Below are positions 24,057 to 32,990 of a stretch of DNA of 64,000 nucleotides, in pieces. Source of the DNA: JAGWBD01 sp965197455 (GTDB taxonomy: Bacteria > Chloroflexota > Anaerolineae > Aggregatilineales > Phototrophicaceae); the NCBI GenBank assembly GCA_965197455.1, contig OZ240208.1, forward strand, positions 1,736,001 to 1,800,000, written 5' to 3'. Each line of letters opens with the position of its first letter. Positions within the stretch are counted from its first letter, which is position 1. The position numbers were made by a program, and so were the translations under genes. The notes beneath the pieces were generated by a model, which saw nothing but the letters and a program-made list of their open reading frames with translations, searched no databases and had not been told where the DNA came from.

Positions 24057-27000
24057 ATGAGCGGGGCGCAGCGGACATACAGCAACCGACGCTACCTTGA
24101 TGCCGTGGCCGATCACGTCGTCCTCTTTGACGGCGCGATGGGCACCAGCATCCAGGCATACGCACCGGTCGCGGCGGACTTCGGCGGCGAACAGTATTTC
24201 GGCTGCGTCGATTACCTCACCATCACCCGCCCCGACATGATCGAGGCCATCCACGACTCATTCCTCGCCGTCGGCTGCGAGGTCGTCGAGACCAACACCT
24301 TCCGCGGCAATCGCCTCACGCTCGGCGAATACGGCCTCGGCGAGCGTACGCTCGAAATTAACCGCGCAGCCGCCACCCTGGCGCGCAAGGCCTGCGACCG
24401 CCACGAACAGGCCAGCGGCCTGCCGCGCTTCGTCGCCGGCAGCATGGGGCCCTCCGGCAAGCTGCCGGGCGGCGAAGACCCAGACCTGAGCGACATCACC
24501 TGGGAGGAGCTGGCCACCCTCTTTGAAGAGCAGGCCCGCGGCCTCTGCGAAGGTGGCGCCGACCTGTTGCTGCTGGAAACCAGCCAGGACATGCTTGAGG
24601 TCAAGGCGGCGATTCACGGTGTGCAACGCTACTTCGCCGCTGCTGGACTGCGCATCCCGCTGCAGGTGCAGGTCACGCTGGATACCAGCGGCCGCATGCT
24701 CTTCGGCACAGACATCGACAGCGCCCTGACCACGCTCGAGGCGCTGCCGGTCGACGTCATCGGCCTGAACTGTTCCACCGGCCCCGAATACATGCGCGCG
24801 CCCGTCCAGCAGCTCCTTGAGCAGAGCCGCCTGCCGCTCAGCGTGCTGCCCAACGCCGGCCTGCCCGTCAACGTGGAAGGCGAGGCCGTCTACCCGATGG
24901 AGCCCGGCCCCTTCAGCGAGATGGTGGCGGACTTCGCCGCACGCGGCGTGAACGTGATCGGTGGCTGCTGCGGCACCACGCCGGAACATATGGCGCAGCT
25001 GGTCAGCCGGGTTCACGGCGAACTGCGCAATGGCCGGCCAGTGACCTTGCACCCTCCGGTAGCTCGTCAGCCACAGCATGAGGCCAGGGCCTCCAGCGCC
25101 ATGACGGCCACACCCATGATGCAGCAGCCCGGCCCCACCATGATCGGCGAGCGCGTCAGCAGCCTCGGCAGCCGCAAGGTCAAGCAGCTCTTGCTGGACG
25201 ACGATTATGACGGCGTGGTGCAGATCGCCGTTGACCAGGTCGAGCGCGGCGCACATATGCTGGACGTCTGCGTGGCGCTGACCGAGCGCGATGACGAGCT
25301 GGAGCAGATGCAGCTGCTGGTCAAAAAGCTGGCGCTGGCAGTGCCGGCCCCGCTCATCATCGACACGACCGAGGCCGAGGTGGCCGCGGCGGCTCTGGAG
25401 CAATATCCGGGCCGCGCCATCATCAACGGCAACAACCTCGAGAATGGCCGCGAACGCATCGACCGCATCCTGCCCATCGCGCAGGAGCACGGCGCCGGCG
25501 TGCTCTCCATGACCATCGACGAAGAGGGTATGGCGCACAGTCGCGCCCACAAGCTGGCCGTCGCGCAGCGCATCACACAGATCGCCCGCGACGACTACGG
25601 GATGAGTCCGGAAGACATGATCTTCGACACGCTCACCTTCCCGTTGACCACCGGCCAGGTGGAATTGCGCGACAGCGCGGTGGAGACCATCGAGGGGCTG
25701 CGGCTCATCAAGCAACAGATCCCCGGCGTGATGACCGCACTGGGCATCAGCAACGTCAGCTTCGGTGTGCGTCCGGCGGCGCGCGGCGTGCTCAACAGCG
25801 TCTTCCTGTCGCACGCGGTGCAGGCCGGCCTCGACATGGCCATCGTCAACCCGGCGCACATCACGCCCCTGGCGGAAATCCCGCAGCAGCAACGTGAGCT
25901 GGCCGAAGCTCTCATCTTCAACCGTCACGAGGATGCCCTGACGGACTTCATCCAGTTCTACGAAACTAACGAGGTGCGCCTCGCCGGCCAGGAAGTCGAA
26001 GATCCGACGGCCGACATGAGCAGCGAAGAGGCCCTGCACTGGCAGATCGTGCATCGACGCAAGGAAGGCCTTGAGGCGCTGATCGACGACTGTCTGCTGC
26101 GTCAGGACGCAGTCGGCGTGCTCAACAACGTGCTGCTGCCGGCCATGAAGGAGGTCGGCGACAAGTTCGGCGCCGGCGAGTTGATCCTGCCCTTCGTGCT
26201 GCAGAGCGCCGAGGCCATGAAGCGCGCCGTCGCCTACCTCGAGCAATTCATGGATCGCCTCGACGGCGCCAGCAAGGGCACCGTCGTGCTGGCCACGGTC
26301 TACGGCGACGTGCACGACATTGGCAAGAACCTGGTGAAGACCATTCTCGGCAACAACGGCTACACGGTGCATGACCTCGGCAAGCAGGTGCCGGCCAACA
26401 CCATCATCGACCAGGCGCAGGCGCTCAAGGCGGACGCCATCGGCCTGAGCGCCCTGCTGGTCAGCACCTCGAAGCAGATGCCACTGATCGTCAACGAGCT
26501 GGCGCGGCGCGATCTGTCCTACCCGGTGCTCATCGGCGGCGCGGCCATCAACCGTCGCTTCGGTCGCCGCATCCTCTTCCTCGAAGGCGATGGCCAGCCC
26601 TATGCCCCCGGCGTCTTCTACTGCAAGGATGCCTTCGAGGGCCTCGAGGTGGTCGATGGCCTGGTGGACCCGGAGCGGCGCGCGCAACTCCTCGCGCAGC
26701 TGGTGGACGGGGCCGAGGCCGAACGCGACCGGCCCGCCAAACGTAAGCAGAAAATCATCCCGGCCCGCAACCGGACTGTGTCCCCGGCGCCGCACATCCC
26801 GCAGCCACCTTTCCTCGGGCCAAAGACCATCGAGTACCTGCCGCTCGAAATCGTGTTGCAGCACATCCACCGGCCGGAGCTGTTCCGTCTCTCCTGGGGC
26901 GCGAAGAACACCCGTGGCGAGGAATGGACTCAGCTGGAGGCGGACTTCACGGCCAGGCTGGAAGCCATGAGCCGTCAGGCCCGGCGCGAGCGCACACTGC

Positions 27001-27596
27001 TGCCCCAGGCCGTCTACGGCTACTTCCCGGCCAACAGCGACGGCGACGATCTGATCGTCTGGCAACACGAAACCCTGCAACAGGGAACGCGGCGCGAACA
27101 GGCGCGTTTCCACTTCCCGCGCCAGCCGGCCGGCGACCAGCTCTGCCTCGCCGACTATTTCGCGCCAGCGGCGGGTGAGCAGGTCGATACCGTCGCACTG
27201 CAAATCGTGACCGTCGGCACGGTCGCCACCGAAACGATCGACGCCCTGCAGGCGGCCGACGAATACAGCGAAGCCTGGTTCTTCCACGGCCTGGCGGTGC
27301 AGGCAGCCGAGGCCACGGCCGTCTACGTACACCAGCACATCGCGCGCGAACTGGGCATTCCGGCGCAACAGGGCAAACGCTACAGTTGGGGCTATCCGGC
27401 CTGTCCCGACCTGGGCGATCATGAGAAGGTCTTGCAGCTGTTGCCGGGCGCGCAGGCGCTGGGCCTGCAGTTGACCGCCGCGTATCAGTGGGTGCCAGAG
27501 CAGAGCACGGCGGCCATCGTCGTCCATCATCCCGCCGCGCGTTACTTCAGCGTCGGCAATCTCGATCGTTCGGCCATGATCCTGGATCAGGGTTGA
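24057..27596 (+). CDS. metH: cobalamin-dependent methionine synthase
   Basis: 1179 residues with all four MetH modules. The homocysteine-binding barrel has zinc ligands in GLNCSTG (about Cys238) and GGCCGTTP (about 303-304). The methyltetrahydrofolate (pterin-binding) domain starts near 355 (GERVSSLGSRK). The cobalamin domain has DVHDIGKN, with His753 as the lower cobalt ligand. The AdoMet reactivation domain is at the C-terminus, with RYSWGYPACPDLGDH. It converts homocysteine and methyl-THF to methionine. GGAGG directly precedes the ATG at 24057. No gene-proximal promoter is obvious, and the repeat array lies just upstream. The probable SAM riboswitch at 22.5 kb is its likely former leader. 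The methylene-THF reductase fusion at 28.2 kb supplies the methyl donor. Confidence 0.96.
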   Translation: MSGAQRTYSNRRYLDAVADHVVLFDGAMGTSIQAYAPVAADFGGEQYFGCVDYLTITRPDMIEAIHDSFLAVGCEVVETNTFRGNRLTLGEYGLGERTLEINRAAATLARKACDRHEQASGLPRFVAGSMGPSGKLPGGEDPDLSDITWEELATLFEEQARGLCEGGADLLLLETSQDMLEVKAAIHGVQRYFAAAGLRIPLQVQVTLDTSGRMLFGTDIDSALTTLEALPVDVIGLNCSTGPEYMRAPVQQLLEQSRLPLSVLPNAGLPVNVEGEAVYPMEPGPFSEMVADFAARGVNVIGGCCGTTPEHMAQLVSRVHGELRNGRPVTLHPPVARQPQHEARASSAMTATPMMQQPGPTMIGERVSSLGSRKVKQLLLDDDYDGVVQIAVDQVERGAHMLDVCVALTERDDELEQMQLLVKKLALAVPAPLIIDTTEAEVAAAALEQYPGRAIINGNNLENGRERIDRILPIAQEHGAGVLSMTIDEEGMAHSRAHKLAVAQRITQIARDDYGMSPEDMIFDTLTFPLTTGQVELRDSAVETIEGLRLIKQQIPGVMTALGISNVSFGVRPAARGVLNSVFLSHAVQAGLDMAIVNPAHITPLAEIPQQQRELAEALIFNRHEDALTDFIQFYETNEVRLAGQEVEDPTADMSSEEALHWQIVHRRKEGLEALIDDCLLRQDAVGVLNNVLLPAMKEVGDKFGAGELILPFVLQSAEAMKRAVAYLEQFMDRLDGASKGTVVLATVYGDVHDIGKNLVKTILGNNGYTVHDLGKQVPANTIIDQAQALKADAIGLSALLVSTSKQMPLIVNELARRDLSYPVLIGGAAINRRFGRRILFLEGDGQPYAPGVFYCKDAFEGLEVVDGLVDPERRAQLLAQLVDGAEAERDRPAKRKQKIIPARNRTVSPAPHIPQPPFLGPKTIEYLPLEIVLQHIHRPELFRLSWGAKNTRGEEWTQLEADFTARLEAMSRQARRERTLLPQAVYGYFPANSDGDDLIVWQHETLQQGTRREQARFHFPRQPAGDQLCLADYFAPAAGEQVDTVALQIVTVGTVATETIDALQAADEYSEAWFFHGLAVQAAEATAVYVHQHIARELGIPAQQGKRYSWGYPACPDLGDHEKVLQLLPGAQALGLQLTAAYQWVPEQSTAAIVVHHPAARYFSVGNLDRSAMILDQG

Positions 27597-27676
27597 TCGC
27601 ACAGCGTTGCCAGCGAGCTATGCGGAGGAAGAAGTTGCCTGATATGTCCCTGTGGGCCCTGCCCGCCATCACGCCG

Positions 27677-27758
27677 GCGCGGACACATGCCGGCCAAACG
27701 TCATGATCTTTCACAAGGCGCGGACACGTGCCGGCCAAACGCCATGATCTTTCACAAG
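27677..27758 (+). repeat. 41-bp direct tandem repeat, two copies
   Basis: Copies at 27677-27717 and 27718-27758 differ at only two positions (ACATG versus ACGTG, CGTCATG versus CGCCATG). Each contains an ATG followed by ATCTTTCACAAG. The second one is the start codon used for the next gene. The repeat length is not a multiple of three, so the ATG of copy 1 is out of frame with the gene. Confidence 0.85.
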
Positions 27759-28127
27759 GCACCGCCGCTGTGGCGCACCGTACTCACGATGGTGCTGGGC
27801 GCAATCATCCTCATCGTACTCTTCGTGCTGCTCATCGACCAGGTGTGTCACTCGGACATCACCTCACGCCAGATGATGTATCCGGATGTCGAAATTGTTT
27901 CCGAGGACTATGACCTTTTCCGTGCGCGCGCCCTGGGCTTCACGACGCTGGTGCTACAGACCAATGAAGACGAGGAGACGCTGAGACAGTGGATCCGCGA
28001 TCGCAACCTTGAGTTGCTGCGCGCGAATCGCTTTCGCGGCCTGGCCGCGCTGACCTGGGGCGTGCGTCCCGTGCGCGAGGACGTCCCCGAGGGCCAGCTC
28101 GTCTATATCAGCAGCTGCGGCGTCTGA
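27744..28127 (+). CDS. small single-pass membrane protein of unknown function
   Basis: 127 residues from the ATG at 27744. One N-terminal TM helix spans about 11-33 (TVLTMVLGAIILIVLFVLLI), then a soluble domain with EDEETLRQWIRDRNLELLRANRFRG. The start region is the second copy of a 41-bp duplication, and an upstream in-frame ATG at 27687 would begin inside copy 1. No ribosome site is visible, so the start is uncertain. It lies between metH and the methyltransferase/MTHFR gene in the same orientation. It may belong to the methionine operon, but nothing ties it functionally. Confidence 0.6.
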   Translation: MIFHKAPPLWRTVLTMVLGAIILIVLFVLLIDQVCHSDITSRQMMYPDVEIVSEDYDLFRARALGFTTLVLQTNEDEETLRQWIRDRNLELLRANRFRGLAALTWGVRPVREDVPEGQLVYISSCGV

Positions 28128-28157
28128 GGCCGTATAAGCAGCAAGGACTGAACGCTG

Positions 28158-30023
28158 ATGCATACCCTTCCCTTCGCGCAACGCATCCTGCAGGACAAAC
28201 CGCTGCTGGTGGACGGCGCCATGGGCACCATGCTGCACGAACAGGGCTCGGCCATCAGCGCCTGTTTCGACGAGCTCTGTCTGAGCGACCCGGAGCGCGT
28301 GGCGGAGGTGCACCGGGCTTTCCTCGACGCCGGCGCGGAACTGCTGGAGAGCAACACCTTCAGCGCCAATCGCTACAAACTGGCTGAACACGGCCTGGCG
28401 TCACAGCTGCCCGCCATCAACCGGGCCGGCGTGCGCCTGGCGCGTGAAGTCATGCGCGACAGCGGCCGACCCAACCTGTATCTGGCCGCTGCAATCGGGC
28501 CGCTGGGTGTGAGTCTGAAACCCTACGGCCGCATTTCGCCCGCAGACGCGCGCAACGCCTTCCGCGAACAGGCCGCAGCGCTGCTTGATGAAGGCGTGGA
28601 CCTGGTCGTGCTGGAAACCTTCAGCGACCTGAAAGAATTGCTGGAGGCGCTGGCCGCCCTGCGCGAGCTGGACAGCGAAATGCCGGTGGCCTGCCAGATG
28701 ACCTTTGAAACCGATGACCGCACGCAGCTGGGCTGGCTGCCGGGCGCGGTGGCGCGCGGGCTGGCGGAGGCCGGAGCGGACATCATCGGCATCAACTGCA
28801 GCAGCGGCCCGGCCCAGGTGCTGCGCCTGTTGCAGGCCATGCGCCACAGCGCGCCAGGGATGCCTTACTCCGTGCAACCCAACGCCGGCTTCCCGGAGGC
28901 GGTGGGCGGCCGCGTGATGTACCCGGCCACGGTGGACTACTTCGCCGAATACGCGCTCAGCTTCCGCGAACTGGGCGCCGTGCTCATCGGCGGCTGCTGC
29001 GGCACCCGGCCCGGGCACATCGCCGCCATGCGCAAGGCCCTCGACGATCCCGCCAGTCCGGCGCCGCAACTGCCCGTGATGGTGTTTGACGATGAAGAGG
29101 AAGCGGTCGCGCCGGACCGCCCCACCCGGCTCGCCGACCAGCTGGCCCGCGGCGAATTCATCATCAGCGTCGAGATGACGCCGCCGCGCAGCTACACGCC
29201 GCAGCGCCTGCTCAATGCCGCGCGCACCCTGCAGGAAGCCGGCGCCGACATCATCAACGTGGCGGACAGCCCGGCCGCGCGCATGCGCATGAGTCCCTGG
29301 GCCATCGGCCACCTGCTGCAGTCGCGCCTCGGCCTGGAGACCGTGCTGCACTTCCCCACGCGCGGCCGCAATCTGCTGCGCGTTCAGGGCGACCTGCTGG
29401 CGGCGCACGCCCTGGGCCTGCGCAACCTCTTCGTCGTGCTGGGCGACCCCACCCAGGTCGGCGACTATCCCGAGGCCATGGACCACTACGACGTGGCGCC
29501 CTCGGCCCTCATCCACCTCATCCGGCAGCGCCTGAACCAGGGCCTGGACCAGGCCGGCCATTCCATTGGCCAGCCCACGTCCTTCACCGTCGGCTGCGCG
29601 CTGAACATGAGCGCCGCCAACCCGGAGCGCGAGATTCGCGTGCTGCAGCGCAAGCTGCAGGGTGGCGCCAGCTTCGCACTCGGCCAGGCCATCTTCGAGC
29701 CGGAACGCATTGCCGCTTTCCACGAACGCTATCAGGCGCACGCAGGCCAGCCCCTGCGCCTGCCCGTGCTAATGGGCCTGATGCCGCTCTACAGCGTGAA
29801 GCACGCGCGCTTCCTGCATAACGAGGTGCCCGGCATTCACATCCCGCCGCAGATTTTCGAACGCCTCGCCGACGCCGGCGCGGACGCCCCGCGTGAGGGA
29901 CTGCGCATCGCCAGCGAGCTGTTGGCCGCCATGTACGACCAGGTGCAGGGCGCCTACATCATCCCGGCCTTCGGCCGTTACGACCTCGCCGCCGAACTCG
30001 TCGAAAGCGCCCGCACGGGGTAG
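28158..30023 (+). CDS. bifunctional homocysteine S-methyltransferase / methylenetetrahydrofolate reductase
   Basis: 621 residues, the YitJ-type fusion. The N-terminal half is a homocysteine methyltransferase barrel with zinc ligands in GINCSSGP (about 214) and GGCCGTRPGH (about 280). From about 330 (RGEFIISVEMTPPRSYTPQ) the chain is a MetF-like flavoprotein that reduces methylene-THF to methyl-THF. The second half supplies the methyl donor used by MetH 0.6 kb upstream. The first half could itself methylate homocysteine from another donor. Both domains look complete in length. It starts 31 bases after the small membrane gene, so co-transcription with metH is likely. Confidence 0.93.
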   Translation: MHTLPFAQRILQDKPLLVDGAMGTMLHEQGSAISACFDELCLSDPERVAEVHRAFLDAGAELLESNTFSANRYKLAEHGLASQLPAINRAGVRLAREVMRDSGRPNLYLAAAIGPLGVSLKPYGRISPADARNAFREQAAALLDEGVDLVVLETFSDLKELLEALAALRELDSEMPVACQMTFETDDRTQLGWLPGAVARGLAEAGADIIGINCSSGPAQVLRLLQAMRHSAPGMPYSVQPNAGFPEAVGGRVMYPATVDYFAEYALSFRELGAVLIGGCCGTRPGHIAAMRKALDDPASPAPQLPVMVFDDEEEAVAPDRPTRLADQLARGEFIISVEMTPPRSYTPQRLLNAARTLQEAGADIINVADSPAARMRMSPWAIGHLLQSRLGLETVLHFPTRGRNLLRVQGDLLAAHALGLRNLFVVLGDPTQVGDYPEAMDHYDVAPSALIHLIRQRLNQGLDQAGHSIGQPTSFTVGCALNMSAANPEREIRVLQRKLQGGASFALGQAIFEPERIAAFHERYQAHAGQPLRLPVLMGLMPLYSVKHARFLHNEVPGIHIPPQIFERLADAGADAPREGLRIASELLAAMYDQVQGAYIIPAFGRYDLAAELVESARTG

Positions 30024-30053
30024 ACTGCGCGCCATACATGCAGGGGGCGCGAC

Positions 30054-30839
30054 ATGAGTGAGCTGCAGCAGCAATATGATGAACAGGGCTACGCCATCGT
30101 GCGCGGCGCCGTCGACGCCGGACTGGCTGCCGAATCCGCGGAGCATGTGCACTGGCTGACACGCAAGCACCCTGGCGTGCGTCCCGAGGCGTTTTTTCAC
30201 AATTTCCTCGTGAACGACCCCTTCATGCACCGCCTTGTCAGCGACGATCGTATCGTCGACATCCTCGAACCCTTCCTCGGGCCAAATATCGCACTCTACG
30301 CGCCGCACTATATCGCCAAGCCGCCCGGCGACGGCAAGCCCGTGCTCTGGCATCAGGATGGCGTCTACTGGCCGCTGGAACCGATGGAAGTGATGACCGT
30401 CTGGCTGGCGGGAACTGCCTCGAAACGAGAGAACGGCTGCATGCGTGTCCTGCCAGGCACGCAGAACATGCGCCTGCTCTCCCGGCGCGTGGAAATGATC
30501 GAGGTCGATACGGAGAAATACGTCCTTAATTCCACCATTCATCCCTCGCTGATCGACGATTCCGATGTCGTTGACCTCGAGCTGGAGGCCGGCGACATCT
30601 CCCTGCACAACCCACGCATCATTCACGGCTCGGAAGGCAACACTTCCGCCAGCTGGCGCATCGGCCTGACCCTGCGCTACATTCCCACCAGCACGCGTGT
30701 GAAGGCCGAAGGCTGGCGCAACATTCTCGTGCGCGGTCAACCCGACCCGCGCAACGACAATCTCTATGCCGCACGACCGGGTTATGTGCCGGGGGCGACC
30801 ATGGCCTTCCGCGGCGCGGAGGCCTGGCAGGCCAGCTGA
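30054..30839 (+). CDS. phytanoyl-CoA dioxygenase (PhyH) family protein
   Basis: 261 residues of the Fe(II)/2-oxoglutarate oxygenase superfamily. The iron triad is visible: His100 and Asp102 in LWHQDGVYW, and distal His191 in RIIHGSEGN, followed by the Arg that binds 2-oxoglutarate (SWRIGLTLRY). The family hydroxylates lipids, osmolytes and secondary metabolites; the substrate is not predictable. It starts 31 bases after the MTHFR fusion, in the same direction, and converges on the esterase gene with a 3-base gap. Confidence 0.88.
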   Translation: MSELQQQYDEQGYAIVRGAVDAGLAAESAEHVHWLTRKHPGVRPEAFFHNFLVNDPFMHRLVSDDRIVDILEPFLGPNIALYAPHYIAKPPGDGKPVLWHQDGVYWPLEPMEVMTVWLAGTASKRENGCMRVLPGTQNMRLLSRRVEMIEVDTEKYVLNSTIHPSLIDDSDVVDLELEAGDISLHNPRIIHGSEGNTSASWRIGLTLRYIPTSTRVKAEGWRNILVRGQPDPRNDNLYAARPGYVPGATMAFRGAEAWQAS

Positions 30840-30842
30840 GCG

Positions 30843-31982
30843 TCAGCGCAGCTGTGCGTCCGCAAAATCCAGGTAGCGTTCCCAGTCCCAGGCGGTGACG
30901 TCGTGCCCGCCGCTGCGTAGATGGTAGCCAATGCTGCCGCTCACCATGGTGTCCGGCGCTGGCTGCTCACGCACCGGCAGCCCCTCCTGACCGAACAGAC
31001 GCCAGGCCGGGTCGGCCTGCGCTGCAGCCAGGAATTCCCCGCGCGGGTCGCTCCACAGGTCCCCGGTCGCGCTGGCCACATACAGCGGACGCGGCGCGAC
31101 GAGCGCCAGCAGCATATGCTGATCAACTGGCAGCGCGTCCTCGCGCCCGTTGTACTCGTGGAAGTTGCGGCAGAACCAGTGCGGGAAGCGCGTGTTGATG
31201 GCCGCCACTGTCTCACCGAAGCGCCGCCGTGAAAGCGCCGCGCCGCCGCAGCCGCTGTTGTTGCTGACCACCAGCGCAAAGCGTTCGTCGCGCGCGGCCG
31301 CCCACAGCGCCGTCTTGCCCAGGCGCGAATGCCCGATGAGCGCGACCGGCCCGCAGACCTCCTGCTCCAGCAGCGCGTCCAGCGCGCGGCTGAGCCCCCA
31401 GGCCCAGGTCGCCACCGCGCCCCAGGCGGCCCCGTCGTCCGACTCCGGCGGCGCGAACAGGCGCTGCACGCTGTCGGCACGGCCATCAGCGCGGTCCGGA
31501 AAGAGCTCGCCGCACCACAGCGTCGCCAGCGCATAACCACGCTCAAGGATGCGCGCCACCGACCAGCGGCTGGCGTGCTCGCCGCGCGCGACCTCCGCGC
31601 CGGGCGGCTGCAGAATGGCCGGGTCCGCGTGTGTCGTGTGGTTGCCGTTGAAGTTGAGGCCGAGGAAGGTCGGCGCCGGGCGCCGCTGCGGCAGCCACAG
31701 CAGCAGATTCAGGGGATGTGCGTCGTCACCAATCAGGATGCGCAGCTGCCGACGCTCATTGCCATTCGGCAGCGGAGTTCGTTCGAGCGTCTCGACATGC
31801 AGCGCCAGGGTCTGCACCGGCGTCTGGCCGTAGACCTGTTCGGCGAAGCGCGCCAGCAGTTGTGGACGACGCTGCTCTGTCCACAGGGCAGCCTCGCGCA
31901 CCGGGCTGCCATCCTCCAGGCGCAGCAGCGGCGGCAATTCATATTCCGGCACGCGCGCTTCATCATGGATTGTATCGGTCAC
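30843..31982 (-). CDS. alpha/beta hydrolase, glucuronoyl-esterase-like (CE15-type)
   Basis: 379 residues. The nucleophile elbow reads GHSRLGKTALW, close to the GxSRxGK motif of CE15 glucuronoyl esterases, which cut lignin-glucuronoxylan ester links. NNSGCGGAALSRRRFGE and DQHMLLALVAPRPLYVAS are also CE15-like, and a C-terminal GGHD gives the catalytic His. No signal peptide is seen, so it would act inside the cell on imported material. The start is GTG at 31982 with GAGGGA upstream. It lies 16 bases after the chlD stop in the same direction, so read-through is possible. Confidence 0.8.
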   Translation of the reverse strand: MTDTIHDEARVPEYELPPLLRLEDGSPVREAALWTEQRRPQLLARFAEQVYGQTPVQTLALHVETLERTPLPNGNERRQLRILIGDDAHPLNLLLWLPQRRPAPTFLGLNFNGNHTTHADPAILQPPGAEVARGEHASRWSVARILERGYALATLWCGELFPDRADGRADSVQRLFAPPESDDGAAWGAVATWAWGLSRALDALLEQEVCGPVALIGHSRLGKTALWAAARDERFALVVSNNSGCGGAALSRRRFGETVAAINTRFPHWFCRNFHEYNGREDALPVDQHMLLALVAPRPLYVASATGDLWSDPRGEFLAAAQADPAWRLFGQEGLPVREQPAPDTMVSGSIGYHLRSGGHDVTAWDWERYLDFADAQLR

Positions 31983-31998
31983 AGGTCGTCCCTCGTGC

Positions 31999-32967
31999 TT
32001 AATGCGGCGCGTCGATCTCCTGACGTACGGTCTGGTAAAGCAGCTCGGCGTGCAGTTGCCCCAGGGTGTAGCAGGGGCCGCCCAGCTTCTCCGCCAGCCG
32101 GCTCGCCAGGCCGCGGTCGAAGGCCACGTGTTCCATGTTGATGGTGACGGTCTTGATGTCGTGCTCCTTGATCATGGTGGCGATGCGATGCGCCTCGTCC
32201 TGCGGCGCCTGCTCGCTGATGGAGACGTTGCCGGCGCCATCGGTGAGCAGGATGATCATGGGCACGATGTCGGGGTTGAGCGTCTTTTCACGCCGCACCG
32301 TCTCGTAGGAGAGCAGCAGCCCGGCCGAAAGCGGCGTCTTGCCGCCGACCGGGATGTTGGCCAGCGCCTTCTTGGCCAGCAGCACAGAGTTGGTGGGCGC
32401 CAGCACCAGCGAGGCGCGGTCCTTCTGGAAGACGACCAGGCCCACCCGGTCGCGGCGCTGATAGGCATCGGTCAGCAGCGACATGATGGCGCCCTTGGTG
32501 GCCTGCATGCGCTCCGAAACCGCCATGCTCCACGAGGCGTCCACCGCGAAGAGGATGAGGTTGGAGGCGCGCCGCACGCGCACCTTGCGCTGCAGATCGT
32601 CCTTGCGCAGCGCCCAGGCCACGCCGTTGTCGGCGCGGTCCGCTTCCCGTTCCTGCTGATGCGGCGCGGCGGCGCGCAAGGTGGCGTCGAAGGCGATGTC
32701 ATCGGTGCGGCCGTTGGCAGGTCGCGCCTGGATGTAGCGGCCACGTTTGCGCTCGGTCTTGGTGCGCGAACGGCGTCCGGCGCGTTGTCTGGTCAAACGG
32801 TCGAGCGGCGTATCCAGCTTGCGCGGCGTGAACTCGGACTTGCTCTCAACCTGCTTGCCGCCTTCCCACCAGTAGGCGTCCTGCTGGTCGAAGATGTTCT
32901 GCGGGGCGGGTTCCGCCTGACCCAGGTCCGGCAGCTCTTCATCGCTGCTGTCGCTCAGGGTCTGGCT
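31999..32967 (-). CDS. chlD: ChlD-type chelatase, C-terminal linker and VWA domain (reached by -1 frameshift)
   Basis: This frame continues the AAA+ gene upstream after a one-base backward shift at the A9 run. From the run it reads KSQTLSDSSDEELPDLGQ, then the chelatase linker (RQRAGRRSRTKTERKRGRYI) and a von Willebrand A domain with MIDAS DASWS at about residue 511 of the fusion, LTDG, and GGKTPLSAGL. A full-length shifted product would have 690 residues, like other ChlD-type proteins. Without frameshifting the only start is a TTG at 32796 inside the linker, lacking a ribosome site. In the chelatase the VWA subunit links the AAA+ ring to the large catalytic subunit (ChlH or CobN), neither of which is in the window. 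Confidence 0.85.
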   Translation of the reverse strand, partial: SQTLSDSSDEELPDLGQAEPAPQNIFDQQDAYWWEGGKQVESKSEFTPRKLDTPLDRLTRQRAGRRSRTKTERKRGRYIQARPANGRTDDIAFDATLRAAAPHQQEREADRADNGVAWALRKDDLQRKVRVRRASNLILFAVDASWSMAVSERMQATKGAIMSLLTDAYQRRDRVGLVVFQKDRASLVLAPTNSVLLAKKALANIPVGGKTPLSAGLLLSYETVRREKTLNPDIVPMIILLTDGAGNVSISEQAPQDEAHRIATMIKEHDIKTVTINMEHVAFDRGLASRLAEKLGGPCYTLGQLHAELLYQTVRQEIDAPH

Positions 32968-32990
32968 TTTTTTTTAGCTGCCTGTTCCTC
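32955..32990 (-). promoter_or_regulatory. candidate programmed -1 ribosomal frameshift site in chlD
   Basis: On the minus strand three in-frame AAA codons form a 9-A run (32975-32967), followed by GCC AGA CCC and the stop TGA (32957-32955). GAGG at 32990-32987 lies 11 bases before the run, the spacing at which an internal Shine-Dalgarno sequence stimulates -1 shifts, as in dnaX. After the shift the frame stays open for 322 codons. A one-base assembly error in the homopolymer is the alternative. Confidence 0.65.

Noticed and set aside
24258..27602. 1114-codon open frame antisense to metH
   Set aside because: It is a GC-bias shadow: the translation is rich in Arg/Val/His/Gln without domains, and metH on the plus strand is complete.
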